Shown one piece after another: positions 1-10,939 of a stretch of DNA of 64,000 bases. The position numbers were made by a program, and so were the translations under genes. This DNA comes from Euleptes europaea (lineage: Eukaryota > Chordata > Lepidosauria > Squamata > Sphaerodactylidae). The DNA is taken from positions 21,991,461-22,055,460 of the forward strand of contig NC_079325.1 in assembly GCF_029931775.1 (NCBI RefSeq), read 5' to 3'. The notes under the pieces are model-generated. The model saw nothing but the letters and a program-made list of their open reading frames with translations. It was not told the origin of the DNA and ran no database searches. Each line of letters opens with the position of its first letter. The first letter of the stretch is position 1.

Positions 1-1409
1 GGATGAAGGTAACAGCCGCTGCCCCGGCAGACACAACCTGTGGACGCTTGTGTTTTCAAGCCTCGGTCCCATCGCCAAACAAGGGTCGGGTCCCCTTTAC
101 TCAGTCAGGTAAGTGTCAGCTGAAGTATTTGCTCGATGCCAACCAAAAAGGGGGGGATTTTTTTCTTACAGTCTTATTTCCGCTTCCTTCCTCTCTCCCA
201 AGCCTGTGCTTGTTTCTGCATTCTGCCTTACTCATCGAAAACACCTCCCTCCAAGCTGTCCTATCAGTGAGTTTTCCCATTGACAGCCAAATGCAAGTCC
301 AGATCTGACAATGGGAGCTTTGACACTCGAAAGCTCATACCCCGGAAATCTTGCTGGTCTCTTAAGGTGCTACTGGACTCAAATCTAGTTGTTCTGCTGC
401 AGCCCAGCACGGCTGAAACTATTCTGAAACTATTCCCACTGACAGGTTTTCAGCCAGACTACCAAATTGTTCTTTATAATTCAGTGACTAAAAGTAGCAG
501 AACTGTTCAGGACGGCATTCATACAAAGTGAATAAAGATGAAGTCACTGGAGTTGTATCCGTGGAGTTTACAGTGGTCTTCATTGTGTATATTACGCTGT
601 TGGCTTTTTAAAAAATTCTGTCCTCTAATGTTGTAATCCAGTTTTAACCCAGCTCCATTACTGCTATAAACAATACGTTTCACTGCATTTTCCTCCAATT
701 TTGTAATGCTTCTTTATTGTCTGGATTAGTGCCGTTTTGTCAATTCTGTTTTCAGCTGTCATCATCCTGGAGTCCCAGTGAATAAATAAACCCGCAAATA
801 ACGCAAATAAATAAACCCGCAAGACAGGCCGCTGTTATCAACCCTGTATTACCGACGGGGGAAGAGCATGTGGCTCAGCTGAGGCCATCTAATGAGTTCA
901 CGACAGAGACCAGATTGAGAAGTGGCGCCCTCCTGGATCCCAGCTCATTCTCGTAACCACTACGCTGCACTGGATCCACCTCTTCCGGAGACCTGTGGAA
1001 CTCTGATTCGTTCATTCACCTTGCCGAGATTACGGGCATCCCCCGTCTCGGTTTCCCAGCCTCTCTCCTCTTGTGCCAAAGCAAGCAGACGCAGACAAAC
1101 CTTTGCCTCTTCCCTACTAACATAAACAGCTACAGGTGCCTCTGCCCAGCTGGCCCAGGTAGTATTTGCCTTTCGGCTGTTTGCTTAAGGCAGGTTCAGG
1201 ACTTGATTTGTTTCACCGAGTTGATCTCCAGGTCGGAAGAGCAATGCTAGCTGCACACATTAAAACACACACACACACCCAAAGAATTCCAGTGGTGGCA
1301 ACTTGCAGTAACGGACCTCTAAAATCCTGGGCCCAGGTGAAAAGGGGTCTGCATTAAATTGCATAGCACCAAGTTTCTGCTGCAAGCTGGGACATGGCTA
1401 AAGGGGAAC
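1..1409. other. Intronic/intergenic sequence, no gene seen
   Basis: No exon with splice sites and recognisable protein similarity is visible on either strand. The only repeat I can name is a worn fragment of the snap-back repeat family at about 325-402, recognised by 'aaggtgctactggactc'. If the GRK gene at 22.4 kb runs leftward, this stretch is part of its first intron. Confidence 0.4.
325..402 (+). repeat. Worn fragment of the snap-back retro-repeat family
   Basis: It contains 'ctcgaaagctcatacc' and 'aaggtgctactggactc', the two hallmark blocks of the family seen far better preserved at 30846-31021 and 45248-46262. It is strongly diverged, so this is an old copy. Confidence 0.5.
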
Positions 1410-1706
1410 ACCAGCGTGGCGTAGTGGTTAAGAGCGGTGGAGTCTGAACCGGAGAACCGGTTTTGATTCCCCACTCCTCCACATGAGCGGCGGAGGCTAA
1501 TCTGGTGAACTGGATTTGTTTCCCCACTCCTACACACGAAGCCAGCTGGGTGACCTTGGGCTAGTCACAGCTCTCTTAGAGCTCTCTCAGCCCCACCAAC
1601 CTCACAGGGTGTCTGTCGTGGGGAAGGAAGGTGATTGTGAGCTGGTTTGATTCTGCCTTAAGTGGTAGAGAAAGTCGGCATCTAAAAACCAACCTCTTCT
1701 TCTGCT
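1410..1706 (+). mobile_element. tRNA-derived SINE with CTT tail (family S1), full copy
   Basis: This is the most abundant repeat in the window. The head is tRNA-like: a box-A-like 'gtagtggttaagagcgg' and a box-B-like 'ggttttgattcccc'. A conserved body follows ('ccagctgggtgacctt', 'cacagggtgtctgt') and the copy ends in 'taaaaaccaac' plus a CTT/CTTCTT run. Full copies are about 300 bp. Pol III promoter boxes and the absence of any reading frame make it a SINE. It resembles the tRNA SINEs common in lizards, but I cannot give the exact database name from sequence alone. Confidence 0.85.
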
Positions 1707-1741
1707 CACTGAGAGGAGCTCATCGGGCAATACCTTTGGGG

Positions 1742-1850
1742 GTTATTTATTTATTTATTGCACTTTTACCCCGCCCAATGGCCAGGCTCAGGGCGGCTTA
1801 CAAATCCAGAACAACAAAATCAATAAAACCTTAAAATATAATTTAAATAC
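1742..1850 (+). repeat. Retroposon 3'-tail-like fragment
   Basis: The block '(ttta)n ttgcacttttaccccgcc ... caggctcagggcggctta' matches the style of old SINE/LINE tails in lizards. A related but diverged block is at 44130-44220. Family not assigned. Confidence 0.35.
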
Positions 1851-2224
1851 GTTTAAAATAGCCTGAGTCATTCAATAAATAAGGAGTAATACCCCCCCCG
1901 ATGGCGCTAAAATCACAAAATAGTTGTCTGCAGCATGATAGAGGGAACTGACCTCCCCCCTAAATGGGGGAAAGGGCTCAACGGTGCGAAGGGGAGAAGG
2001 ACTAGGGAGGCTAGTATTTATAGGGAGAACCGTTGCTGGCCTCGACCATAAGCCCGGCGGAATAGCTCCGTCTTACAGGCTCTGCGGACTTCTTGAAGGT
2101 CCCGACAGAGCGACAGGCAGCTCCCAAGGACTGCACAACAGGAAAGACCAGACACCACACTGCAGTGAACCCATCGAGACTCAGCCATGCAGTCTCTGCA
2201 GTTCCCAGGAGGCTCACGGCACAA

Positions 2225-2330
2225 TCCTAAGCAGAGTGACACCCTTACAAGTCCACTCCGCTGAAGTCAATGGGTTCCAAAGGGTGCCACTGTGCTTACG
2301 GCGGCACAGCGAGCGGGCAAGGCAAACCTG
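2225..2330. repeat. Old dispersed repeat ('cacaatcctaagcagagt' type)
   Basis: The blocks 'cacaatcctaagcagagt' and 'gaagtcaatgggttcc' recur in diverged form at about 3063-3115, 48485-48530 and 60860-60915. They look like fragments of one ancient family. I cannot name it. Confidence 0.35.
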
Positions 2331-2639
2331 AGCCAGGAAAGCGGAGAAGATCCAGCAGCAGTGCTGGCCATGCACGCACGGCCTGCAGGCCACAGAGAAA
2401 AAAACAGAAGCAGGTCTTGCCTCTCCCTTCTCAGGTGAAGGTTGCTGCTGTTTGCCCGCCATGGAACCCCGGGTTGTGTGCACACCGCCAATCATTTCGA
2501 AACCATGTGGTGCAACGGTGCATTGCTGTGGTTCTGGCACATGTTTAGCCAGTCATGTTCTTCTCTCGGTATTCCGCTTATTCGAGACTCATCATGTTAT
2601 ACGTAAGAAGAGTCCTCCTAGATCTGAGTAAGCACGCAT

Positions 2640-2952
2640 AGAAGAAGAGTTGGTTTTTATATGCCGACTTTCTCTACCACTTAAGGAAGAATCAAATCGG
2701 CTTACTATCACCTTCCCTTCCTCTCCCCACAACAGACACCCCGTGAGGTAGGTGGGGCTGAGAGAGCTCTAAGAGAGCTGTGATTAGCGAAAGGTCACCC
2801 AGCTGGCTTTGCATGTAGGAGTGGGGAAACAAATCCAGCTCACCAGATTAGCCTCCGCCGCTCATGTGGAGGAGTGGGGAATCAAACCCAGTTCTCCAGG
2901 TCAGAGTCCACCGCTCCAAACCACCGCTCCAAACCACTGTACCACGCTGGGG
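2640..2952 (-). mobile_element. S1 tRNA-derived SINE, near-full copy
   Basis: Inverted orientation. It begins with the AAG run and 'gttggtttttatatgccg' (tail) and ends at the reverse of the tRNA head, 'ccactgtaccacgctgg'. Confidence 0.8.
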
Positions 2953-3595
2953 AGGCCAGCAAGGAGTATGGTGGAGGTTAACATTATCCCAACAACTTCC
3001 TTTTCAAAGTAAGTAGCAATGCAACTGATCGCCTATCCAATACTGGGCTCACTTTCCATAAAATGCCTGTTTACTCACCTCTAAGTCCCATAGAGTTCAG
3101 TGGCATTTATTCCCTGGCTAGCATGCCTCCATCTGCAGCTCTAACTTACTCATTTCTGTTCACCTCTCAACAGCTTGTAGGTCCATCTGAGGTGGTTTCC
3201 AGGGCTCATCCACCTTGTGTCTGCTGCAGAAACATTTCCTGTCACTCTTCCTTTCAACTTTGTTGTTGTTTTTCTTCTTCTTCCCCCAAAGGGGATCTGT
3301 GTTGTGGTATCAACCGCCGGTGACTGCACACTACAGCATTCCACGAGTCCTGTCTCTTAGTAACTCAAATCAAACACATTTCCCCCCTCCCAACAGCCTT
3401 GCAACATCCTTATTTCCCTTCCAGAAATGTCACAACAGTGGCCTAAAAGTACACTGGTCTTGAGGAAGATGAGAAAAAGACATTACTTCCTTCCAACTGG
3501 GAAAACAGCTAGTAAGGACTAAACTTAATTCGCCGTCTCTTTGCAAGTGGAGCCCTTCACCTCTTCTCTTCTGGTTGGTCCACATCCCCTTAGAT

Positions 3596-3772
3596 CAGGG
3601 GTGTCAAACTCATTTCTTTAGAGGGCCGGATATGACATAAATGTCACTTGGTGGGGCCGGGCCATGCCTCACCAGCCCAGATCAAGAGTGGGAGCCTTGG
3701 TTGGCTTGGGGGTCGGATAAGAGCTCTCAAGGGGCCGGATCCAGCCCACAGGCCTTATGTTTGACACTACTG
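3596..3772. mobile_element. Non-autonomous hAT element, family A, copy 1
   Basis: It starts 'caggggtgtcaaactcat' and ends '...tttgacactactg', an imperfect terminal inverted repeat. It is flanked by a perfect 8-bp duplication 'ccttagat' (3588-3595 and 3773-3780). The 177-bp length, CAG-type ends and 8-bp duplication are hAT hallmarks. It has no coding capacity. Confidence 0.9.
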
Positions 3773-4299
3773 CCTTAGATTCTGCCTATCATGGCCCAGT
3801 CCTGCAATCCTCAGAACTATTAAACCCTCACTCTGCAAAGTCAGGCCAAGCCCTCAACTCATAACCTGACAGCCCCAGGGGAGCCTGTATAACCCCCCAA
3901 TAACCCCCCCCCAGCTCTTTTCCTTGCAGAGCCTTACCCCGTAACCTTCCCAAACCAGCCTCTGGCTCCTTCCGCCCTCCCTCTCCAATTTACATTCTCC
4001 AACAGGAAACTGAGCGAGTCCCACAACGTCCTGAAGAATGTTCCTGGCATTGAGCATACGGTGATCCCACCACACAGACACGAAACGGAGTGCGGGACAG
4101 CTGGCACTTTCTTATTTTTCCTTCTCGCAGCTCAAATGAAATCCAGCATCAAACGCAGCTTCGGAAGGGAAATGGCTGGAATCTACAAAGCTGCCGAAAG
4201 GAAACGCTTGTGGGGATTTAAAAAGTGGGGAAAAAGCTGAAGGAGAAAAGCTGGATGGCAAAGCCTCTGCTTTTATGCTCTGAGGAAAAAGAGGAGGAG

Positions 4300-4505
4300 G
4301 AGGAAAAGAAGGAGAAGAAGAAGAGTTGGTTTTTATATGCCGACTTTCTGTACCACTTAAGAATCAGACCGGCTTACAATCACCTCCCCCTCCCCACAAC
4401 AGACACCTAGTGAGGTTCGTGGGGATGAGAGAGCTCTAAGAGAGCTGTGACTAGCCCAAGGTCACCAGCTGACTTCATGTGTAGAAGTGGGGAAACCAAC
4501 CTGGT
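4300..4505 (-). mobile_element. S1 tRNA-derived SINE, truncated
   Basis: The tail side ('gttggtttttatatgccg' preceded by a long GAA/AAG run) and body are present. The tRNA head is missing. Confidence 0.75.
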
Positions 4506-5475
4506 TGCCCCGAAGAAATTCCAAGAATACCTTGTGAGCAATTATGCATCCCCAGCTAAATGTAGAGCTTTTGAACCACACGAGTCCCTCCCCCGTGAAA
4601 ACACTGCTTTGTAATTGGCTGTAGTGTATTTTTTTAAAATACGTCACCAGCCCCCACCAGCGGGATTCTTTCATTTGATCTGAACTAAGTGGCCATTTTA
4701 CAACCAAAGCAGAGAAGGTTCCGGACAACCCCCTACCAACCAACTTGCTTCTGTATAACTCAATGCAGGCGTCATAAGAACATTAATACATTCACACAGT
4801 CATTTGTGACATTTGTTGTTCCATCGGTAGTCTTGCACTTGCAAACAAAAAGAAGGCTTCCATGCCTGGGTGGCAAATCAGCCCTGTTCCATCCTGTTTA
4901 GAACTGAAACTGACCCACACTCGCTGTGAAACTGACCAAATAAGCAGTGGCATAGGTTTTTCGAGATTTCAGCTTTCTCTCATCTGTCCAATCTGAAACT
5001 GAGACAACACTTGCTGTGAAACTGACCGAAACGCAGCCTCATGTTATTCCAGCATTATTCTCTCGCTAGCACACTCGATAATGGATTCAAGGGGAGGGGT
5101 TGGATGAGGGGGACAGACACATGGGAGAGAGAAGAGAGAATGGGCATGAGGAGGAAAACACGAAGTGACAAGTACGCAGAGGATCAGCTAGCAATTTGGG
5201 ATCAAGGCAGACTTTAAACTCAGGGTAAAACAGCATCCTGAAAACGTGACTGGAGAGCGAGGAGACTTCTGATGGTTGGAAAAAGCAAGCATAATTAAAA
5301 CAGAGCCCCAAAGTAGTCAGGGGATGACCGCAATCTGTTGTTGGACCCCCAGAGTAACTGGTTGGCTACCGTTGTAACTATTTTGCAGCCATTGTAACTA
5401 TTTTGGGTAAGAGATCATCCTCCTGCCCAGCACAGGCAGGAGGATGGTCTCTAGGGCAGAAATAAATGCTTAGAG

Positions 5476-5664
5476 CAGGGGTGTCAAACTCAATTGTTAT
5501 GAGGGCCAGATATGACATAAATGTCACTTGTTCACGCCAGGCCATGCCTCGCCAGCCCAGATCAGGAGTGTCGGGGGGGGGGGCTGCTTTGGCTGGCTTG
5601 TGGGCCAGATAAAAGCTTTCAAGGGGCCGGATCTGGCCCACGGGCCTTATGCCTGACAATCCTG
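5476..5664. mobile_element. Non-autonomous hAT element, family A, copy 2
   Basis: It has the same ends as the copy at 3596 ('caggggtgtcaaactca' and 'gcctgacaatcctg') and a perfect 8-bp duplication 'gcttagag' (5468-5475 and 5665-5672). It holds a run of about ten G. Confidence 0.9.
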
Positions 5665-6071
5665 GCTTAGAGGGAAAAAACAGGACCACATCTACTGGCC
5701 CCACATCTAGGCTCTATGCATTCTAGGTCTCATTTGCACAGACACCAACATGCAGTCACTACCCTACCAAAAAATGGAGGCTATGCATTGAGAAGAGGTC
5801 CCTGTATAAAGAGACCCTTGTATATACAAAACGTCGTCGGGGCCAGCATTTCTGACTTCTCTTTCTCCTCATTAACTGAGCCATCTGCTCAGGAGTTAAT
5901 GAGCTGAAAAAACACACATTAAACTTCATGGCCAGGAATAATGTGTATTGGAATTTCCCGTGGTTTATTTTTTTAGTGGTATTAAGTTAATTTATAGCCT
6001 TCCCTTCTCCCTAAAGGGGTGGGGACCCAAAGCAGCTTTCATCATTTTCCTTGCCTCCACTTCATCCTCAT

Positions 6072-6382
6072 AAGCCAGTGTGGTGTAGTGGTTAAGAGCG
6101 GTGGTTCGGAGCGGTGGAGTCTGATCTGGAGAACCGGGTTTGATTCACCGCTCCTCCACATGAGCAGGGGAGGCTAATCTGGTGAACTGGATTTGTTTCC
6201 CCACTCCTACACACGAAGCCAGCTGGGTGACCTTGAGCGAGTCACAGCTCTCTCAGCCCCACCCACCTCACAGGGTGTCTGTTGTGGGGAGGAGAAGGGA
6301 AGGTGATTGTAAGCCGGTTTGAGTCTCCCTTAAGTGGTAGAGAAAGTTGGCATATAAAAACCAACTCTTCTTCTTCTTCTTC
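6072..6382 (+). mobile_element. S1 tRNA-derived SINE, full copy
   Basis: Head 'gtggtgtagtggttaagagc' to tail 'aaaaaccaactcttctt'. It is immediately followed by an older inverted tRNA-SINE. Confidence 0.85.
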
Positions 6383-6385
6383 TCA

Positions 6386-6545
6386 TAGCAACCCTGTGAG
6401 GTAGGTTAGGCTGCGAGTACAGAACTGGCCCACGGTCACCCATGGAGTTTTCATGGCAGAGTGGAGATTCGAACCTGGATATCTCAGACAATAATCTGAC
6501 ACTCTAACTGCTATTCCATTCTGGCTCTCACCGTGAAAAATGAAC
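6386..6545 (-). mobile_element. Older tRNA-derived SINE (family S2)
   Basis: Read on the minus strand it has a tRNA-like head and the body block 'ctgtgaggtaggttagg' (reverse), as in the better plus-strand copy at 36383-36600. It is diverged from S1 but related in the body. Confidence 0.6.
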
Positions 6546-7100
6546 CCAGTTTGACTACAGATTCCCATTTGGCTTGGAGCCCCTGTTCTTTAACGTATTC
6601 AGCTTTATGATTAATCTAGCCGCAATAAGATGGCTTGTAAGCAATCCCCCCCAACTTCACACAAAGTAACTGGCTTTTGAGTCACGCAACCCATTTCTGT
6701 TGACAATAGGAAACCCCTCCTGTATCTGACATCCCCTTTGAGCAAGACGCTGCAGTCAGAAAACAGCTGCAACAGGAGAGGATCCGGCTCGCTCACCTCT
6801 CACGCCACTCCCGCAGGCCGAATGGCTGTTCCATGCAGTGACTCGCATGCAGAGAGACACCACGGGCACACCGAGGGAGCAGATGGGCACGAGGAGGTGG
6901 CATTTCGTGTCGCCATTTCTCCGAGCGTGGCTGAGCAGCCTTCAGCTCTGGTGATCCAGAAGAACCGCACAACAAAGCCCTCGTTCACAAAGAGATGGCA
7001 GACCAGAGCAGGGAACCGTTTGAGTCATGCGTCACCAATGAGAAGCAGCTCGTCCACTCAAGCAACAGTGCGCTCCAGTGGTTAAAGCTTCACCCTAAGG

Positions 7101-7280
7101 CAGGGGTGCCAAACTCATTTGTTACAAGGGCTGGATATGACATAAATGTCACTTGGTGGGGGCCGAGGCATGCCTCGCTAGCACAGATTGGGGAGGGGGC
7201 TGCCTCGGCTGCCTTGCGGGCTGGATAAGAGCTCTCAAGGGACCAGATCCGGCTCGCGGGCCTTATGTTTGACACTCCTG
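7101..7280. mobile_element. Non-autonomous hAT element, family A, copy 3
   Basis: The ends 'caggggtgccaaactcat' and 'tttgacactcctg' form a good inverted repeat. The flanks 'ccctaagg' (7093-7100) and 'ccttaagg' (7281-7288) are an 8-bp duplication with one mismatch. Confidence 0.88.
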
Positions 7281-7397
7281 CCTTAAGGCATGGAAAAAGT
7301 GGGTCCCTGTGCTGCCGCAAAGCTCACTGGGTGACCTCTTGGACAAGTCATGCTCTCTCATGGAGTTTTTGTGAGGATAAAATGAGGAGGGGAGATC

Positions 7398-7557
7398 CAC
7401 ATGCACTCAGACTGGCAGCGGCTCACCGGGGTCTCAGGCAGGGGTCTTTCACATCACCTACCTGTCTAGTCCCTGTAACTGGAGATGCCGGGGATTGAAC
7501 CTGGGGCCTTCTGCATGCCAAGCAGATGCTCTACCACTGAGCCACAGCCCCTCCCCC
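7398..7557 (-). mobile_element. tRNA-Ala-derived SINE (family S3)
   Basis: On the minus strand the head 'ggggctgtggctcagtggta' reads like the first third of tRNA-Ala, with box B 'ggttcaatccccggc'. The body contains the reverse of 'gtaactggagatgccgg'. The best full copy is at 33886-34090. It is a SINE and not a tRNA gene: it continues past the tRNA part into a shared body and recurs at least ten times here. Confidence 0.85.
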
Positions 7558-8449
7558 AAAGATAAGAGTCCAGCAGCGTTCAAGCCCTCAGATGCTCCCC
7601 CATCAATGTTCAGATTGTGTGTTACTTGAAGTTTAAATCCACAAATGAATGCACGAGCCCCTTCTCCCTCTTGCCAAGGTGACCTGTGGAAGCAGACAAA
7701 CTGTTGAACGTAAAATAAAACCATTATCCTGGGTGGTTGGGGGGGGGGGAGAGAAAAAGCCCACGCACCAAATGGCATGGCATAAGCGTTTCCCGGTCTG
7801 TTGTATCAACAAACCTGCTCACATGAGGGAAGGGAGGGGGGTGAAACACCTTCCAGACTGTGTGTTTCATGACACCAGCACAACTGTACACGCAGGTCAC
7901 GTTTGCTTCAGAGCTCCCACAAGACAGGAAATGTTGCAGAGATGATTCCCCCCCACCCCATACCCCTGCCACCAGCTTGCTCACAACAGCCTTCAAAAGG
8001 CCATCGGTGCTGGGGCTCTCAAATTACGACTTTGGGATCCTGTAAAACCCTTTATTTAAAAAAAGACAATGGTTTAAAGGCACCTGAAAGGATGGCACAC
8101 CATTTTCCTGTCCCCTTCTACAATAGGGTTGCCAACCTCCAGGTACTGGCAGAAAACAGGTTAGACTGCTGTAATGGATATTGGGAAATAAAAAAAACAG
8201 CAGTAGGAAACAATTACTTTGCAAACGTGTCAATTTCATTCACCATATAACATTGCTTAGTAGACAATTTGAAACAAAATAGTAGTTATATAAATATAAC
8301 AATAATGCATAGAGTAACCATACCAAAAAGACATTTGTTATAATTGATGTAAAGTGCACTAGTTTCAACGGAATTGTCTCGTTTTTAGTCCCTTTATTTT
8401 TAAGGAGACCATTAGGCTTGTAGCTGTTTAACTTCTGCTTATAGCGTGG

Positions 8450-8657
8450 AAGGCCCAGGCTAGCCTGATCTCGTCAGATCTCAGAAGCTAAGTAGGGTCA
8501 GCCCTGGTTAGTATTTGAATGGGAGACCACCGAAGAATACCAGGGTTGCTGTGCAGAGGAAAGCACTGGCAAACCACCTCTGTTAGTCTCTTGCCATCAA
8601 AACCCCAAAAGGGGTTGCCATAAGTTGGCTGCGACTTGATGGCACTTTACACACACA
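8450..8657 (+). mobile_element. 5S-rRNA-derived SINE
   Basis: The first 110 bases read as 5S rRNA: 'cctgatctcgtcagatctc', 'agaagctaagtagggtc', 'gggagaccacc', including the internal pol III control region. A unique body follows ('ggcaaaccacctctg') and then the tail 'cgacttgatggcacttta' with an ACAC run. That tail matches the end of the BovB LINE at 47440-47975, so BovB is the likely mobiliser. Confidence 0.85.
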
Positions 8658-8661
8658 AGAG

Positions 8662-8957
8662 CCCCGTGGCGCAGAGTGTTAAGCTGCAGTACTGCAGTCA
8701 AAAGCTCTGCTCACGACCTGAGTTCAATCCCGACGGAAGTCGGTTTCAGGTAGCCGGCTCAAGGTTGACTCAGCCTTCCATTCTTCCGAGGTCAGTCAAA
8801 TGAGTACCCAGCTTGCTGGGGGTAAAGGGAAGATGACTGGGGAAGGCACTACCAAACCACCCCGCAAACAAAGTCTGCCTTGGAAACATCGGGAAGTGAC
8901 GTCACCCCACGGGTCAGGAATGACCCAGTGCTTGCACAGGGGACCTTTACCTTTATA
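8662..8957 (+). mobile_element. Sauria-type tRNA-derived SINE
   Basis: The tRNA-like head 'gccccgtggcgcagagtg' has box B 'gagttcaatcccgac'. A long body follows ('ggtagccggctcaagg', 'acccagcttgctggggg'), then a BovB-like end and 'gcacaggggacctttacctt'. The layout (tRNA head, central domain, BovB-related tail, about 300 bp) is that of the lizard Sauria SINEs. Confidence 0.7.
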
Positions 8958-9699
8958 TCGTGGAAAGGGTTTTTTAGCTTTTAGCTTTATATCTTCCATA
9001 TTGCAAATATTATGATGTGGTTCCTGTGATGTCCAGAATATTTTCTCGACTGGGATCCGGTAATTCCACTGTTTCAATCTGTCCATGACATTCCTGAGGA
9101 AGATTATTAATATCGAAACAGTGGAATTACCGGATCCCAGGCAAGAAAATATTCTGGACATCACAGGAACCACGGAATAATATTTGCAATACGGAAGATA
9201 TAAAGCTAAAAAATCCTTCCCACGCTATAAGCAGAAGTTAAACAGCTACAAGCCTAATGGTCTCCTTAAAAATAAAGGGACTAAAAATGAGACAATTCAG
9301 TTGAAATGAGTGCACTTTACATCAACTAAAACAAATATCTTTTTGGTACGGTTACTCTATGCATTATTGTTATATTTATATAACTACTATTTTGTTTCAA
9401 ATTGTTGTCTACCAAACAATGTTATATGGTGAATGAAATTGACACATTTGCAAAGTAATTGTTTCCTGCTGCTGTATTTTTGATTTCCCAACCTCCAGGT
9501 ACTAGCTGGAGATCTCCTGCTATTACTACTGATCTCCAGCCGACAGAGATCAGTTCCCCTGGAGAAAATGGCCGCTATGGCAACTGGACTCTATGGCATT
9601 GAAGTCCCTCCCCTCCCCAAACCCCGCCCTCCTAAGGCTCCACCCCAAAAACCTCCCACCAGTGGCAAAGAGGGACCTGGCAACCCTATTCTACAAACC

Positions 9700-10180
9700 T
9701 GCTTCAAACATGCGGTTTTTATTTTAATGCCTCTGAGTAATATGAATATAAGTGCATGGTTTCATTAATGAGTTTGACATGTCTGTAAGTGAAACACTTG
9801 ATTTTGAGCTTAACCTGTTTTGCAACAGCCTTTCACTACTGCGGTAAAGTTGGAATGCAGCTATAGTCTTTGGATCAAGTGCTGCACTACGCCAAAGACC
9901 CAAGCATGGGGCAGGAGGGGAATAGGTTCAAGACCTTATAGGTATGCTAAGTGGCGCTTGCCACTGTACCACATCAGCCTCAAAACCTCCCTGCTTGTAG
10001 TTGCAGAAGTCAAGAAATATGGCTTGTCCTTCTTGAACAGCAACCCTTTTCACCCTTGTGTCTAATGGACGTTTATTAAGTTTGCATCTAGTTTCCTAGC
10101 ATACGCTTGAAACTGGTGTCTCTACTCCCCTCATAGACCCCCATACAAATTATGCAAGGAAACTATTATGGCTACTAGTA
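9700..10180. other. No feature recognised
   Basis: Unique-looking intronic/intergenic sequence. I see no exon and no repeat that I can name. Confidence 0.4.
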
Positions 10181-10184
10181 AAAA

Positions 10185-10402
10185 TGGATACTAGTCCTGA
10201 TGCATACCTATTCTCTCCAGGATCAGAAGAGCATGCCTATTGTATTAGGTGCTTAAGAACACAGACTGGATAATGCTAGTGCAGTCGTCTTGTTTGTGGG
10301 CTTCCTGGAGGCACCTGGTTGGCCACTGTGTGAACAGACTGCTGGACTGGATGGACCTTGGTCTGATCCACCATGGCCTTTCTTATGTTCTTACGAAACC
10401 CC
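10185..10402 (+). repeat. Dispersed LINE/SINE 3'-end repeat ('ggccactgtgtgaacaga' family)
   Basis: It contains 'ttctctccaggatcag', 'acctggttggccactgtg', 'cttggtctgatcca' and 'ttcttatgttctta'. The same blocks occur at 12015-12215, 14625-14735, 31498-31592 and 33427-33516. It resembles an L2-type LINE tail or a SINE using one. No reading frame. Confidence 0.6.
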
Positions 10403-10409
10403 AAAGCAA

Positions 10410-10939
10410 GCAAGCAAGCAAATTCACCACGGCTTAAAACCACACGTATTTAATATTTCTGCAAGTTTGATTATTTTTATACACCACAATGTTCATGCTA
10501 GCTTCACAGTGGGGGAGGGGAGGGCAGTGCGGTGCTGATAGCCTCTGGGGGAAAGTGAGCACCAACTATCCGAATGCTACCCAAGAGCCGCTGATACTCT
10601 GACAACCCTTGGCAGAGAAAGGCTCTTCAGACATCTTGCTGCCCGGTCACCTTCCGATGAGCTCTGGCCGGATGTTCCAATCCCACATAATTAAAGGGCA
10701 GGCACCGGCCTCAGGCCAGACATGTTCAGGGGGGGGGGAAGAGAGAGAGGAATGAGAAAGCCATGGAAAACCTCACTCAAGCGCTGCACCACACAGATAT
10801 TTGCAGGCCACCAAGAGAGTAGAGCCGAGCGCTCCCCTGGGCAGAATACAATTCAGGAGGAATAAACGGCCGTGCTAATTAACTAGCAGAATTAATCTAG
10901 GTCTTTGGAGAGCAAACGTACTGTTTAGTCCTTATCCCA
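10410..10939. other. No feature recognised
   Basis: No exon or nameable repeat. It contains a nine-base G run near 10731. Confidence 0.35.

Larger units (their letters stand above)
8148..9487. mobile_element. Fold-back (inverted-repeat) retroelement inside hAT-B
   Basis: It is flanked by a 16-bp direct repeat 'ccaacctccaggtact' (8132-8147 and 9488-9503). The left arm (about 8180-8450, continuing at about 8958-9080) and right arm (about 9109-9487) are near-perfect inverted copies, around 380-400 bp each, with a spacer of about 28 bp. The left arm is itself interrupted by a 5S SINE and a Sauria-type SINE. The spacer-right arm junction carries 'cctgaggaag' ... 'cgaaac', a hammerhead-like arrangement. 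The long target duplication suggests target-primed insertion of a retroelement rather than a cut-and-paste transposon. A Penelope-like origin is possible but unproven. Confidence 0.65.
8124..9688. mobile_element. hAT element, family B, enlarged by a nested fold-back element
   Basis: It starts 'tagggttgccaacctcc' and ends 'cctggcaacccta', flanked by a perfect 8-bp duplication 'ttctacaa' (8116-8123 and 9689-9696). The original short element is split after its first 24 bases by the insertion 8148-9487. Other copies are at 24602-24797, 34554-34700, 42493-42701 and 51010-51055. Confidence 0.85.

Noticed and set aside
8455-8570. A 5S rRNA gene
   Set aside because: The 5S part is diverged and fused to a SINE body and BovB-like tail, repeated at several loci.
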